From NCBI GenBank assembly GCA_943914555.1, contig CALUCM010000009.1, forward strand, positions 1 through 51,725: a stretch of 51,725 nucleotides of DNA, given 5' to 3'. Positions within the stretch are counted from its first letter, which is position 1, and the number at the start of each line of letters is the position of its first letter. Under the pieces are notes generated by a model, which did not search any database, was not told the origin of the DNA, and saw only the letters and a list, made by a program, of their open reading frames with translations. The DNA is from an uncultured Francisella sp. (GTDB lineage: Bacteria; Pseudomonadota; Gammaproteobacteria; Burkholderiales; Neisseriaceae). The translations under genes and the position numbers were made by a program. Positions 8,760-17,701 of the stretch are shown piece after piece.

Positions 8760-10064
8760 ATGTTAGAATTGCAGCTATTGAAAACTCAAATAAATCAGGT
8801 GGTAGAACGACTTGCCACGCGCGGTTTTACTTTTGATAAAGATTATTTCATAAACATTGAAAAAAAGCACAGAGAATTAATGACACAAACTCAAGAGCTA
8901 AAAACGCAACGTAATCAACTCTCACAACAAATCGGCATGAAAAGAAAAAGTCAGGAAGATAGCGCCGATTTAATGGAACAAGTAAATCAAATTAATCAAT
9001 CACTGCTGCAATCGGAAGAGCAACTAAAAAATATCCAACAAGAACTTGATCACTGGCTAATGGGAATTCCCAATCTACCCCATAAATCTGTGCCTGTTGG
9101 TAAAAATGAGTATGATAATGTGGAAATAAGAAGATATGGTCAACCTCGTCAATTCTCTTTTTCTCCTAAAAATCAGGTGGAGTTAGGCGAAATATTAGGT
9201 CTAAACATCGCTGCCGGAGTAAATCTATCAGGTTCTCGCTTTTCCGTTCTGCAGGGGAGCATCGCACGTTTACATCGTGCATTGGGTCAATTTATGCTAG
9301 ACCTACATGCTAACTATCATGGATATACAGAATACCAAACTCCTTATATTGTTAATGATGAAATTTTAGAAGGCACCGGCCAATTGCCTAAGTTTGCTCA
9401 AGATATGTATCGTGTATTATCCGGAGATAGTGAACAAAAGCCACAGTATCTGATTTCAACTGGCGAAATCACCCTTACCAACCTTTTTCGTGAAAAAATT
9501 ACACCAGTTAAACAATTACCAGTACGTTTGACTACTTTATCTCCTTGTTTTCGTTCCGAAGCAGGCTCTTATGGCAAAGACACCAAAGGCCTTATCAGAC
9601 AACATCAATTTGATAAAGTAGAGATGGTCCAGATCACCACACCACAGGATTCTTATCAAGCTTTGGAAGAATTAGTCAATCATGCAGAGAAAGTGTTACA
9701 GGCTTTAGAGCTCCCTTACCGAGTAGTTATGTTATGTACTGGTGATATGGGATTTAGTGCCGCTAAGACTTACGATATTGAAGTATGGGTCCCTTCAGAA
9801 AATACTTATCGAGAAATCTCCAGTTGCTCCAATTGTGAAGATTTTCAGGCACGACGCATGAAAGCACGATTCAAAGATTTTGATGGCAAAAATAAACTTG
9901 TGCATACTTTAAACGGTTCAGGTGTAGCTGTAGGTAGAGCACTTGTTGCCTTATTAGAAAATCATCAAAATGAAGATGGTTCTATCAACATACCAGCCCC
10001 TCTACAAGCTTATCTAGGGGGGGTAACCCGACTAAAAGCAGAAAAAAATGACCACACGAAATGA
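8760..10064 (+). CDS. serS: Seryl-tRNA synthetase
   Basis: Charges tRNA-Ser, and tRNA-Sec where present, with serine. The 434-residue class II synthetase has an N-terminal antiparallel coiled-coil tRNA-binding arm (about residues 30-105, rich in Gln and Lys). The catalytic core follows, with motif 2 (SPCFRSEAGSYGKDTKGLIR, QHQFDKVEM) and motif 3 (GSGVAVGRALVALLENHQ, about residues 386-403). ISSCSNCEDFQARR is also typical. The start ATG at 8760 gives the family N-terminus, but the upstream AAAG is a weak ribosome binding site. The 3' end overlaps coaA by 17 bases. Confidence 0.97.
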   Translation: MLELQLLKTQINQVVERLATRGFTFDKDYFINIEKKHRELMTQTQELKTQRNQLSQQIGMKRKSQEDSADLMEQVNQINQSLLQSEEQLKNIQQELDHWLMGIPNLPHKSVPVGKNEYDNVEIRRYGQPRQFSFSPKNQVELGEILGLNIAAGVNLSGSRFSVLQGSIARLHRALGQFMLDLHANYHGYTEYQTPYIVNDEILEGTGQLPKFAQDMYRVLSGDSEQKPQYLISTGEITLTNLFREKITPVKQLPVRLTTLSPCFRSEAGSYGKDTKGLIRQHQFDKVEMVQITTPQDSYQALEELVNHAEKVLQALELPYRVVMLCTGDMGFSAAKTYDIEVWVPSENTYREISSCSNCEDFQARRMKARFKDFDGKNKLVHTLNGSGVAVGRALVALLENHQNEDGSINIPAPLQAYLGGVTRLKAEKNDHTK

Positions 10065-10995
10065 ACATTTGGCACCTTATGTTAGTTTTAACCGCAGTCA
10101 ATGGTCTGCTTTACGCAAAAATGTCCCTCTGACTTTAACTGAACAAGATTTAGAGCCTCTGCTAGGAGTCAATGAAAGTTTATCTTTGGACGAAATAAGC
10201 ACTATTTATCTTCCGTTAGTGCGTTTGATCAATTATTACATCGAAGAAAACATCCGCAGACAAAATGTACTGCATTCATTTTTGGATCGCAATACGCCCA
10301 CAAGCACCTATATCATCGGTGTCGCTGGCAGCGTGGCCTCTGGTAAAAGTACTGCATCGCGCATTTTACAAACATTACTAAGCCGCTGGCCAACAGCACG
10401 CAAGGTTGATCTGGTGGCAACAGACGGATTTTTATTAGATCTAAAAACATTATCAGAGCGTCAATTGACTTTTAAGAAAGGCTTTCCCGAATCTTATCGA
10501 CTGCGTGAACTTTTGCAATTTGTCTCCGATATCAAAGCAGGCAAGCGCCATGTAAAAGTGCCCATTTACTCGCAATTTACTTATGATATTATCCCTGATC
10601 AATACGAAATAGTGGATCAGCCCCAACTACTGATTCTAGAAGGTCTGAATATTTTACAAAATAGTCAGTTATCCACTCCGCCAGAACCTTCGATGTTTAT
10701 TTCTGACTTTGTGGATTTTTCTATTTATATTGATGCTGATGAACAGTTATTACGACAATGGTTCTTAGAGCGCTTTTTGCGTTTACGCGAAGTCGCTTTT
10801 AAAAATCCTAATTCCTTTTTCCATTCTTACTCTGTCATTAGCGAAAAAGAAGCCATACATTTTGCCAACGAAGTTTGGATCAACATTAATGGTGTCAATT
10901 TGCACAAAAATATTCTCCCCACCCGCGAGCGAGCAAATTTAATTTTGACAAAAGGAGTTAATCATTCTTTTGAAAAAATATATTTAAGGTACTAA
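10048..10995 (+). CDS. coaA: Pantothenate kinase, type I (CoaA)
   Basis: Phosphorylates pantothenate in the first and usually rate-limiting step of coenzyme A synthesis. The 315-residue P-loop kinase has its Walker A motif at residues 91-102 (GVAGSVASGKST). Other type I landmarks are LVATDGFLLD, KKGFPESYRLREL, VKVPIYSQFTYDI and LILEGLNILQ. It starts inside the last codons of serS, so the two are probably translated together. This is the bacterial CoaA type. Most betaproteobacteria that I know use the unrelated type III enzyme (CoaX), so its presence is a possible sign of transfer or of a different lineage. Confidence 0.93.
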   Translation: MTTRNEHLAPYVSFNRSQWSALRKNVPLTLTEQDLEPLLGVNESLSLDEISTIYLPLVRLINYYIEENIRRQNVLHSFLDRNTPTSTYIIGVAGSVASGKSTASRILQTLLSRWPTARKVDLVATDGFLLDLKTLSERQLTFKKGFPESYRLRELLQFVSDIKAGKRHVKVPIYSQFTYDIIPDQYEIVDQPQLLILEGLNILQNSQLSTPPEPSMFISDFVDFSIYIDADEQLLRQWFLERFLRLREVAFKNPNSFFHSYSVISEKEAIHFANEVWININGVNLHKNILPTRERANLILTKGVNHSFEKIYLRY

Positions 10996-10996
10996 C

Positions 10997-12391
10997 ATGA
11001 ACAATGGTTTTTCATCCTTAGGTTTAAGCCATGAATTAATTAACGCAGTTACCTCTTTAGGCTATCAACAGCCAAGTGCAGTTCAACAAAAGGCTATTCC
11101 TATCATTCTTACTGGAAAAGATTTACTGGTCATTGCCCAAACTGGTACAGGCAAAACAGCAGCCTATACTCTTCCCTTATTGGAGCGTTTAAAACGTCGA
11201 TCCAATCACAGTACTTCACCAGCGCGTCATCCTTTACGTCTACTAATTTTAGCCCCTACTCGTGAACTAGCAGAACAAGTCGGAGCGAGTTTAACAGAGT
11301 TCTTACGTCATCTACCACTTAAACATGCAGTGATTTACGGGGGCACATCCATTACCCCACAAATTGACCTCTTGCATCAGGGTGTAGAAATTGTGGTGGC
11401 CACTATAGGTCGACTACTGGATATCTTAAAACATGGTGCACTTCAGCTTAATAAGGTGGAGATGGTTGTGCTGGATGAAGCTGATAAAATGCTTGATATC
11501 GGCTTTTTCGATGATATCAATAAGTTATTTGCGCAACTTCCCAAAAAACGGCAAACTTTACTCTTTTCTGCTACTTTTTCCGCAGCAATTGAACGGTTAG
11601 CCCAATCGTTTTTACATCAAGCAACACGGGTAGAAATTGCTCCCAATAACTCAACAAACATCTCGGTAGAACAATATATGTTTGCAGTAGATAGTCAACA
11701 GAAAGATAACTTGCTCTATGACATTTTGCGCAAATTACAAACACAAAGCCTGGTCTTTTGCAATACCAAATTAAAAGCAGATCGCATTGCCCGCTTTTTA
11801 TACAAGCGACAACTAAATGCTGTTGCCATCCACAGCGATAAGATGCAGCAAGTACGCACAGAAACATTGCAAAAATTTAAAGATGCAAAGATCCAAATTC
11901 TGGTTTCTACTGATATTGCCGCACGTGGCTTAGATATTACCGCCTTACCTACTGTAATTAATTACGACTTGCCGCAGCAAACAGAAGATTATGTACATCG
12001 CATTGGTCGTACCGGACGCGCTGGCTCAAACGGTTTGGCCATCTCTCTAGTGGATGAGAAAGCAGAAAAACGTTATCAATCAATTATACAATTAACTGAT
12101 CAGCAACTACCCCTAACTGCCATTTCCCACTACGAACCAAAATGGCTATCACCAGCAACTAACAAAAACCATGCTTCAATAAGCCAAATAAAAACTATTG
12201 AGCAACTAAGAAATTGCTTACACCCATATAGCAAAGATAATCCATCTGTGTTTGTTGCAACAACTACCAAAAAACCTCGCAATCAATCCTTAGTTGAGCA
12301 AGTATGTTTTATAAGAACGCGCCACAAGCAAGCCAAACAGGAAGATTGTGCTTTACTATTGCCAAACTATGGCATTTTGCAAAAATATTGA
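10997..12391 (+). CDS. DEAD-box RNA helicase, RhlE-like
   Basis: ATP-dependent RNA helicase of 464 residues. Motifs in order are the Q motif (PSAVQQKAIP), motif I AQTGTGKT (47-54), PTRELAEQ, motif Ib, motif II DEAD (160-163), SAT (191-193), RGLDI and HRIGRTGRAG. Motif Ib reads ATIGR (135-139) where the family nearly always has TPGR, so a proline is replaced by isoleucine. The C-terminal 100 residues after the helicase core are basic and low in conserved features, as in RhlE-type proteins, but shorter. Only one base separates the coaA stop from the start codon, and AAGG precedes the ATG. Its exact RNA target (ribosome assembly or decay) cannot be told. Confidence 0.9.
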   Translation: MNNGFSSLGLSHELINAVTSLGYQQPSAVQQKAIPIILTGKDLLVIAQTGTGKTAAYTLPLLERLKRRSNHSTSPARHPLRLLILAPTRELAEQVGASLTEFLRHLPLKHAVIYGGTSITPQIDLLHQGVEIVVATIGRLLDILKHGALQLNKVEMVVLDEADKMLDIGFFDDINKLFAQLPKKRQTLLFSATFSAAIERLAQSFLHQATRVEIAPNNSTNISVEQYMFAVDSQQKDNLLYDILRKLQTQSLVFCNTKLKADRIARFLYKRQLNAVAIHSDKMQQVRTETLQKFKDAKIQILVSTDIAARGLDITALPTVINYDLPQQTEDYVHRIGRTGRAGSNGLAISLVDEKAEKRYQSIIQLTDQQLPLTAISHYEPKWLSPATNKNHASISQIKTIEQLRNCLHPYSKDNPSVFVATTTKKPRNQSLVEQVCFIRTRHKQAKQEDCALLLPNYGILQKY

Positions 12392-12415
12392 TTGTGCTCT
12401 AATTTTTCTTAAGTT

Positions 12416-13474
12416 ATGAACATAGATAAGCGATCATTTTTAATTTCTCTTATCGAAAATCATTGGCAACGACCTCGATTATGTCTCAGTTTGCTACTGA
12501 CTCCTCTTTCTTGGTTATTCGCTTGTATCAGTTGGTTACGTCGCTTTCTCTATCGTCATCATTGGCTAAAAACAACTCACCATTCTGTGCCAATCATCGT
12601 GGTAGGCAATATACATGCAGGTGGCACAGGCAAAACGCCGATCGTGGTTGCTATCGTAAAAAAATTGCAAGAAAAAGGAATGAAGGTTGCTGTAATCAGC
12701 CGCGGATTTGCGCGTAAGCAAAACAGTGTTCACCTTATAGCAAATCAAGATCGGGCGCAAAATGTAGGAGATGAACCCTTACTCATCATGCAGCGTACTG
12801 GGGCACCTGTCTGCGTTGGCAAACAACGTAATCTTGCCATCAAAAAACTACTGCAAGCATACCCAGATTTAGACTGTATTATTAGTGATGATGGATTGCA
12901 GCATTATGCCATGGCACGTGACATTGAACTCATCGTTTTTCCTATTTCTGATCTTGGCAAAACGCTCAAACAATTACCGCAAGGGCCACTACGAGAACCA
13001 CTTAGTCGTCTATATCAAGATCAAGTACGCTGTGTTGTCTCGCATGCAACGCATACCCCTTTGACTAAGCCATCATCTTTGAAAACTTTAGGCAAGAATA
13101 CCCATATATTTTATGCCATACCAAGACTTGGACCAATTTACTTACTTAACGCGCCTACACACTTCATTGCCCCTGATTTTTTTCGGTCAAAGTCTGGACT
13201 AGCTGCCTGCGCTATCTCTAAAGGGCAACGCTTTTTTTCTAGTTTACATGAACTAGGCATTGTACCTAAAGAGAAAATGATCCAGACCGATCACAGCATT
13301 TTACCATTGCCAAGCTTAGCCAGCCGATATGATTATGTTATTATTACTGAGAAAGATGCCGTAAAATTCAAAGAAGCTAAGTTTAATAATGTATTTGTGC
13401 TATCCTACAGTGCCGATATTGAAGAATCTCTTATTAATGATCTTGTCAACACTGTGAAAGCATTTCATGGATAA
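12416..13474 (+). CDS. lpxK: Tetraacyldisaccharide 4'-kinase
   Basis: Phosphorylates the 4' position of the lipid A disaccharide precursor at the inner membrane, making lipid IVA. The 352-residue protein has one N-terminal hydrophobic anchor (about residues 22-40), the P-loop GNIHAGGTGKTP (64-75), the SRGFARK segment and the DDGLQHYAMARDIEL motif. The length is slightly above the E. coli enzyme. It opens the four-gene run lpxK, Trm112-like, kdsB, adk, in which every gene overlaps the next. No msbA or exbBD precedes it. This shows the organism makes lipopolysaccharide or lipooligosaccharide. Confidence 0.95.
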   Translation: MNIDKRSFLISLIENHWQRPRLCLSLLLTPLSWLFACISWLRRFLYRHHWLKTTHHSVPIIVVGNIHAGGTGKTPIVVAIVKKLQEKGMKVAVISRGFARKQNSVHLIANQDRAQNVGDEPLLIMQRTGAPVCVGKQRNLAIKKLLQAYPDLDCIISDDGLQHYAMARDIELIVFPISDLGKTLKQLPQGPLREPLSRLYQDQVRCVVSHATHTPLTKPSSLKTLGKNTHIFYAIPRLGPIYLLNAPTHFIAPDFFRSKSGLAACAISKGQRFFSSLHELGIVPKEKMIQTDHSILPLPSLASRYDYVIITEKDAVKFKEAKFNNVFVLSYSADIEESLINDLVNTVKAFHG

Positions 13475-13655
13475 AAAATATTTAGACCAACTTGTCTGCC
13501 CAGTTAGTAAAGGGCGCCTAATTTATCATGAAAAAGACCAAGAGCTTATTTCCAAACAAATGCGCTTGGCCTTCCCCATTCGAGATGGAATCCCTATTTT
13601 ATTGACATCGCAAGCTAGAACTCTTAGCCAAGAAGAATATGATGCCCTACCCTGA
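13467..13655 (+). CDS. Trm112-family small protein (YcaR-like)
   Basis: A 62-residue protein of the Trm112/YcaR family, found next to lpxK and kdsB in many Gram-negatives. It has LDQLVCPVSKGRL, FPIRDGIPILL and the C-terminal acidic tail. Bacterial members often keep a CxxC zinc-binding pair. Here only one cysteine (Cys11) remains, and the usual second position is Ser. In eukaryotes the family activates methyltransferases, and in bacteria its role is not established. It overlaps lpxK by 8 bases and kdsB by 17. Confidence 0.9.
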   Translation: MDKKYLDQLVCPVSKGRLIYHEKDQELISKQMRLAFPIRDGIPILLTSQARTLSQEEYDALP

Positions 13656-14394
13656 GTATGAGGTAATCATCCCAGCTCGTTTGGCTTCTTCACGTCTACC
13701 TGGTAAAGTGCTACGTGATATTGTCGGCAAACCAATGCTGGTGCATGTAGTAGAAGCAGCGCGTAAAAGCCACGCCAGAAAGATATGGGTAGCTACAGAT
13801 AGTGAAGCCATTGCCATCACCTGTCAACAGTTTGATGTACCTTATATCATGACTTCTTCCAGCCACCAAAGTGGAACTGATCGTCTTGCCCAAGCAGCTA
13901 AAATCCTTGATTTATCTGATGAAACAATTGTAGTCAATCTGCAAGGCGATGAACCAGCAATCAACCCTACTTTACTAGATGATTTGGCAAGTGCTTTGAC
14001 AAAGACAACAGCAGCTGCGGCCACCGTAGCACACCCCATTATTCACCAAGAAGACTTGCATAATCCCAATGTGGTTAAAACTGTCTTAAACGCCAAAAAT
14101 GAAGCTTTATATTTTAGCCGTTCTCTTATTCCTTATACACGAGCAAAGAACATACAATTTCCAGTATTACGCCACATTGGGGTCTATGCCTATCGTGCGC
14201 ATCTATTAAAACATTATACTCAATTACAGATCTCCCCCCTAGAACAGTGCGAAATGCTAGAGCAGCTACGCTTACTGTGGCACGGTATTACCATCCATGT
14301 GCTAATTAGTACACATAGCCCCAGCATTGGTGTGGACACTGAAGAAGACTTACAGTGTATTATTGAACTTTTTAAAAGCAAGGAAGCAACATGA
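13639..14394 (+). CDS. kdsB: 3-deoxy-manno-octulosonate cytidylyltransferase
   Basis: Activates Kdo to CMP-Kdo for transfer onto lipid A. The 251 residues match the family length. The nucleotide-binding IPARLASSRLPGKVL lies at the N-terminus, VVNLQGDEPAI follows, and ALYFSRSLIPY and HIGVYAYR are in the second half. Two adjacent ATGs (13639 and 13642) can both start it. It lies inside the lpxK-Trm112-kdsB-adk run and overlaps adk by 4 bases. Confidence 0.96.
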   Translation: MMPYPEYEVIIPARLASSRLPGKVLRDIVGKPMLVHVVEAARKSHARKIWVATDSEAIAITCQQFDVPYIMTSSSHQSGTDRLAQAAKILDLSDETIVVNLQGDEPAINPTLLDDLASALTKTTAAAATVAHPIIHQEDLHNPNVVKTVLNAKNEALYFSRSLIPYTRAKNIQFPVLRHIGVYAYRAHLLKHYTQLQISPLEQCEMLEQLRLLWHGITIHVLISTHSPSIGVDTEEDLQCIIELFKSKEAT

Positions 14395-15038
14395 AACTTT
14401 TACTTCTAGGCCCTCCAGGGGCTGGCAAAGGTACACAAGCACAGGTTATATCTGCACATTTTTCTATCCCTCATATCTCCACAGGCGATATGCTACGAGC
14501 AGCAATCAAAGCAGATACTCCTTTGGGGCGTCAATCTAAAAAAATTATCGAAACAGGTGCGCTGGTAAGCGACGATATTATGATTGCTCTTATCAAAGAT
14601 CGCATCGCTCAAGAAGATTGTCAGCAAGGGTTTCTATTAGACGGTTTCCCTCGCACACTACCACAGGCAGAAGCTTTGGTAGCAAATCAGATCAATTTAG
14701 ATTTTGTGATCGAACTTAAAGTCCCTGATGAAATAATTGTAGAACGTATGAGCGGCCGCCGAATTCATTTAGCAAGTGGTAGAACATATCACATCCGTTT
14801 CCATCCACCTAAAATATCAGGAAAAGATGATGTGACAGGAGAACCTTTGGTTCAACGTGAAGATGATAAAGAAGCAACAGTCCGACAAAGGCTAGCTGTT
14901 TATCACCAACAGAGTGAATTACTGGGCAATTTTTATCAAAAATGTTACCAAGTAAATGGCCAGCCGATTTATATCAAGATTGACGGTACTCAAGCAGCCA
15001 ATAAAATTACAGATAAAATTTTGCAATACTTAACTTAA
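14391..15038 (+). CDS. adk: Adenylate kinase
   Basis: Interconverts ATP plus AMP and two ADP. The 215-residue protein is the long form with a full LID domain. The P-loop is GPPGAGKGT (7-15), the AMP-binding region has STGDMLRAAI, and DGFPRT is present. The LID (about 122-160, RRIHLASGRTYH through DDKEATVRQRL) has no cysteines, so it is the non-zinc type. The start overlaps the kdsB stop by four bases. Having adk directly after kdsB is an arrangement I associate with Burkholderiales. A clear terminator follows at 15073. Confidence 0.98.
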   Translation: MKLLLLGPPGAGKGTQAQVISAHFSIPHISTGDMLRAAIKADTPLGRQSKKIIETGALVSDDIMIALIKDRIAQEDCQQGFLLDGFPRTLPQAEALVANQINLDFVIELKVPDEIIVERMSGRRIHLASGRTYHIRFHPPKISGKDDVTGEPLVQREDDKEATVRQRLAVYHQQSELLGNFYQKCYQVNGQPIYIKIDGTQAANKITDKILQYLT

Positions 15039-15072
15039 CTCATCACCGTATATTGACTTAATAACGAGAACA

Positions 15073-15104
15073 AAAAAAGGGTGCCTATGCCCTTTTTTAT
15101 TTTT
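15073..15104 (+). terminator. Intrinsic terminator after adk, probably bidirectional
   Basis: The stem AAAAAAGGG (15073-15081) pairs with CCCTTTTTT (15090-15098) around the eight-base loop TGCCTATG and is followed by ATTTTTC. Because the stem is A-rich on one side and T-rich on the other, it could also stop transcription arriving from argF on the minus strand. Confidence 0.8.
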
Positions 15105-15492
15105 CAATATACCAAACTACTTTGTTGGCTCCTGTGATGTTATAGACATATTTCATTACTTGGCATTTGATCGAAAATAGTTATGTTGCTCAAAAAATGA
15201 TGATCTTTGATGACAGCAGACAAGCGATAAAACTATTAATCAACTAAGGCTTTATCAGCAAAATATAAACTATAGAAAATCCTTTTCACTATCTGTAAGA
15301 TAATTGCTTATATTCTTATATATAAGCAATTAGCAGGCTAACAATCTCACAAATGATAATAATAGAGTACTAACACTTAAATAAAGTCACAGCTTGTTTG
15401 ACACTAATAAGTTCTCTTGTGGTAACAAGCGCTACATAAACTCAAGGGTAAAACTCCCTTACACACTCTCTCTAGAATAACTACAATAATTA
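15105..15492. other. Non-coding gap between convergent adk and argF
   Basis: No convincing reading frame, tRNA or known RNA was seen in this stretch between two 3' ends. It holds a perfect AT-rich palindrome at 15301-15333, described separately. It also has a seven-base inverted repeat GCTTGTT (15392-15398) and AACAAGC (15424-15430), and a small hairpin AAGGG/CCCTT at 15444-15460. None has a good T-tract, so they do not look like ordinary terminators. Confidence 0.5.
15301..15332. repeat. Perfect inverted repeat, function unknown
   Basis: The arm TAATTGCTTATAT (15301-15313) is the exact reverse complement of ATATAAGCAATTA (15320-15332), with the six-base loop TCTTAT between them. It lies in the gap between two convergent genes, so it is not in an obvious promoter. 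It could be a protein site, an RNA hairpin or the remnant of a mobile element. Confidence 0.6.
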
Positions 15493-16500
15493 CTAAATAG
15501 CTGTAGACAAACAAGCAATCATTAATGCTTTGATGCTGTGCATGCGATTTTCTGCTTGTTGAAATACGACAGAAGCAGAGCTTTCAAATACTGCTTCTGT
15601 AACTTCTAAACCATCCAAAGCAAAGCGTTGATAAATCTCTTGTCCAATCTTGGTCTCACGATTATGATAAGCTGGCAGACAGTGCATGAATTTCACATTA
15701 TCACGATGCGCCAAACGCATTAATTCTGTATTTACTTGATAAGGAAATAAAAGTTCTATACGCTCTTGCCATTTTGCGTCATCTTCTCCCATCGATAACC
15801 ATACATCAGTATAGATAAAATCAACAGCATGCACCGTTTGCAAGATATCTGTACTGATCGTAAGCCTGGCACCTGATTGCACTGCAGCCTGCTGCGCGAG
15901 CCTTTGGATTTTTTCATCAGGCAAAAGAGGTTCAGGCGCACACACCCGCACATCCATTCCCATTAATGCTCCCAGATATAACAGTGAATTGGCCGTATTG
16001 TTACGTCCATCTCCTATATAAACATAACTAATGTCTTGATAGGGTTTCAAGCAACACTCACGCATGGTCATTAAATCTGCCAACATCTGAGTGGGATGCC
16101 ACATATCAGTAAGGCCATTAAACACAGGGATTGAAGCATAATGCGCCAATTCTTCTACTAGAGCTTGCGAACTACCCCGATATTCAATTGCATCAAACAT
16201 TGCGCTTAATACTCGCGCTGTATCTTTAATACTTTCTTTATGACCAATCTGTGTAGCAGTAGGATCCAGATAGGTTACATGCGCACCTTGATCATGTGCA
16301 GCCACTTCAAAAGCACAGCGCGTACGTGTTGAGGTTTTTTCAAAAATTAAAGCAATATTTTTTCCCGATAAACGTTTTTGTTCACGCCCTACTTTTTTAT
16401 CTGCCTTCAAAGTGATGGCAAAATCAATTAATGCAGCGATTTCCTGCCGAGTAAAATCTACTAATTTTAAAAAATCTCTGCCATATAAGGAGAACTGCAT
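15493..16500 (-). CDS. argF: Ornithine carbamoyltransferase
   Basis: Makes citrulline from ornithine and carbamoyl phosphate in arginine synthesis. Motifs are the carbamoyl-phosphate site STRTR (57-61), HPTQ (135-138) and HCLPA near residue 275, followed by the ornithine-side FESSASVVFQQAENR. At 335 residues it is the long type of E. coli ArgF/ArgI (or the catabolic ArcB), not the roughly 305-residue form common in betaproteobacteria. No arginine-deiminase genes are nearby, and argB is in the same window, so an anabolic role is more likely. GGAG lies 8 bases before the ATG. It is last in a long minus-strand run. Confidence 0.94.
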   Translation of the reverse strand: MQFSLYGRDFLKLVDFTRQEIAALIDFAITLKADKKVGREQKRLSGKNIALIFEKTSTRTRCAFEVAAHDQGAHVTYLDPTATQIGHKESIKDTARVLSAMFDAIEYRGSSQALVEELAHYASIPVFNGLTDMWHPTQMLADLMTMRECCLKPYQDISYVYIGDGRNNTANSLLYLGALMGMDVRVCAPEPLLPDEKIQRLAQQAAVQSGARLTISTDILQTVHAVDFIYTDVWLSMGEDDAKWQERIELLFPYQVNTELMRLAHRDNVKFMHCLPAYHNRETKIGQEIYQRFALDGLEVTEAVFESSASVVFQQAENRMHSIKALMIACLSTAI

Positions 16501-16524
16501 TACTCAATCTCCACCATAAAACGA

Positions 16525-17652
16525 TTACCCTAATAACATATAGAGCATTGATTCAAATATCTGTGATAACGACTCTACATCCTCTAAACACACATGTTCA
16601 TCAATTTGATGAATGCTCGCATTAATCACCCCTAATTCAATCACTTCTCTTGCTATAACTTTAATAAACCGACCATCAGAAGTACCTCCCGTGGTATTTA
16701 TCTGTGCTTTAATTCCGCAATGTTGTTTAATTGCTAACTGGGCTGCTTCTGTTAACTTTCCTTGCGGAGTAACAAAAGGCTCTCCTGAAAGATCCCAGTC
16801 CAGTGTGTAGTCCAGTGCTTGGGCATCTAATATAGCATATAGGCGATTTTTTAGACTTTCTGCACTTGAAGCAGGAGAAAAGCGAAAATTAAATTGCACA
16901 AATAATTCACCAGGAATCACATTGCCTGCCCCTGTTCCTGCCTGGATATTGGATATCTGAAAACTAGTGGGCGGGAAATCAACTGTGCCCTGATCCCACT
17001 GTTCTGTGATCAATTTCTGTAATGCATCCATTGCTCGATGAATCGGATTATTGGCAAGGTGAGGATAGGCCACATGTCCTTGCTTACCTTTCACCACCAA
17101 ATGTCCTGATAAAGAACCTCGCCGACCATTTTTAATCGTATCACCAAACAAGTGTGCTGAAGTAGGTTCAGCAACAATACTATAATCAAAAAATTCACCG
17201 CGATTTTCAAGTTCCTTGACTACTCGCCTTGTGCCATCAGTACCAAGCCCTTCTTCATCAGAGGTCAGTAATAGGGCAATTTTACCTTCGAACCGTTGCT
17301 TTCGTTTGATAAACCGCTCAATAGCACTCACACAAGCAGCAATTCCGCTTTTCATATCAGCAGAACCACGAGCATATAAGTGACCATCGCAAATTGTTCC
17401 TGAAAAAGGTGGATAGCGCCATTTTTTTTCATCACCCACTGGAACCACATCAGTATGACCAATAAAACATATAGATGGCGCCTTCTCACCCAAAGTGGCC
17501 CATAAATTAGAAGTGGCATGATAATTCAAGCGCTCACAGCAAAAGCCAAGTGCTGATAAACGCTGCTCCACGATATCCTGACACCCCATATCATTAGGAG
17601 TAATTGAGGGCCGTTTCACTAAAGCTAATAATAATTCTTGACTTTCAGTCAC
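16525..17652 (-). CDS. dapE: Succinyl-diaminopimelate desuccinylase
   Basis: Di-zinc hydrolase of the lysine and diaminopimelate pathway, needed for peptidoglycan and lysine. The 375-residue protein shows the M20 metallopeptidase ligands: GHTDVVPVGD (His66 ligand, Asp68), ARGSADMKSG (bridging Asp99) and SDEEGLGTDGT (general base Glu133, zinc ligand Glu134). TTGGTSDGRF and the final His region complete the set. The start is a GTG at 17652, with AGGGAG about 9 bases upstream. The nearby ATG is out of frame. It lies 24 bases before argF and 49 bases after tsaD. Confidence 0.95.
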   Translation of the reverse strand: MTESQELLLALVKRPSITPNDMGCQDIVEQRLSALGFCCERLNYHATSNLWATLGEKAPSICFIGHTDVVPVGDEKKWRYPPFSGTICDGHLYARGSADMKSGIAACVSAIERFIKRKQRFEGKIALLLTSDEEGLGTDGTRRVVKELENRGEFFDYSIVAEPTSAHLFGDTIKNGRRGSLSGHLVVKGKQGHVAYPHLANNPIHRAMDALQKLITEQWDQGTVDFPPTSFQISNIQAGTGAGNVIPGELFVQFNFRFSPASSAESLKNRLYAILDAQALDYTLDWDLSGEPFVTPQGKLTEAAQLAIKQHCGIKAQINTTGGTSDGRFIKVIAREVIELGVINASIHQIDEHVCLEDVESLSQIFESMLYMLLG

Positions 17653-17701
17653 TTCATTTGCTCCCTATGAATTCTCTCTATCTATTATCCAGTTGATCTA
17701 C

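Noticed and set aside
15301..15332. ARG box for ArgR at the palindrome near argF
   Set aside because: The repeat lies at the 3' end of argF, not before it, and does not resemble the ArgR consensus.
15392..15460. Possible tRNA or structured RNA in the adk-argF gap
   Set aside because: Stems of five to seven bases do not form a cloverleaf, and no T-arm or acceptor pattern was found.
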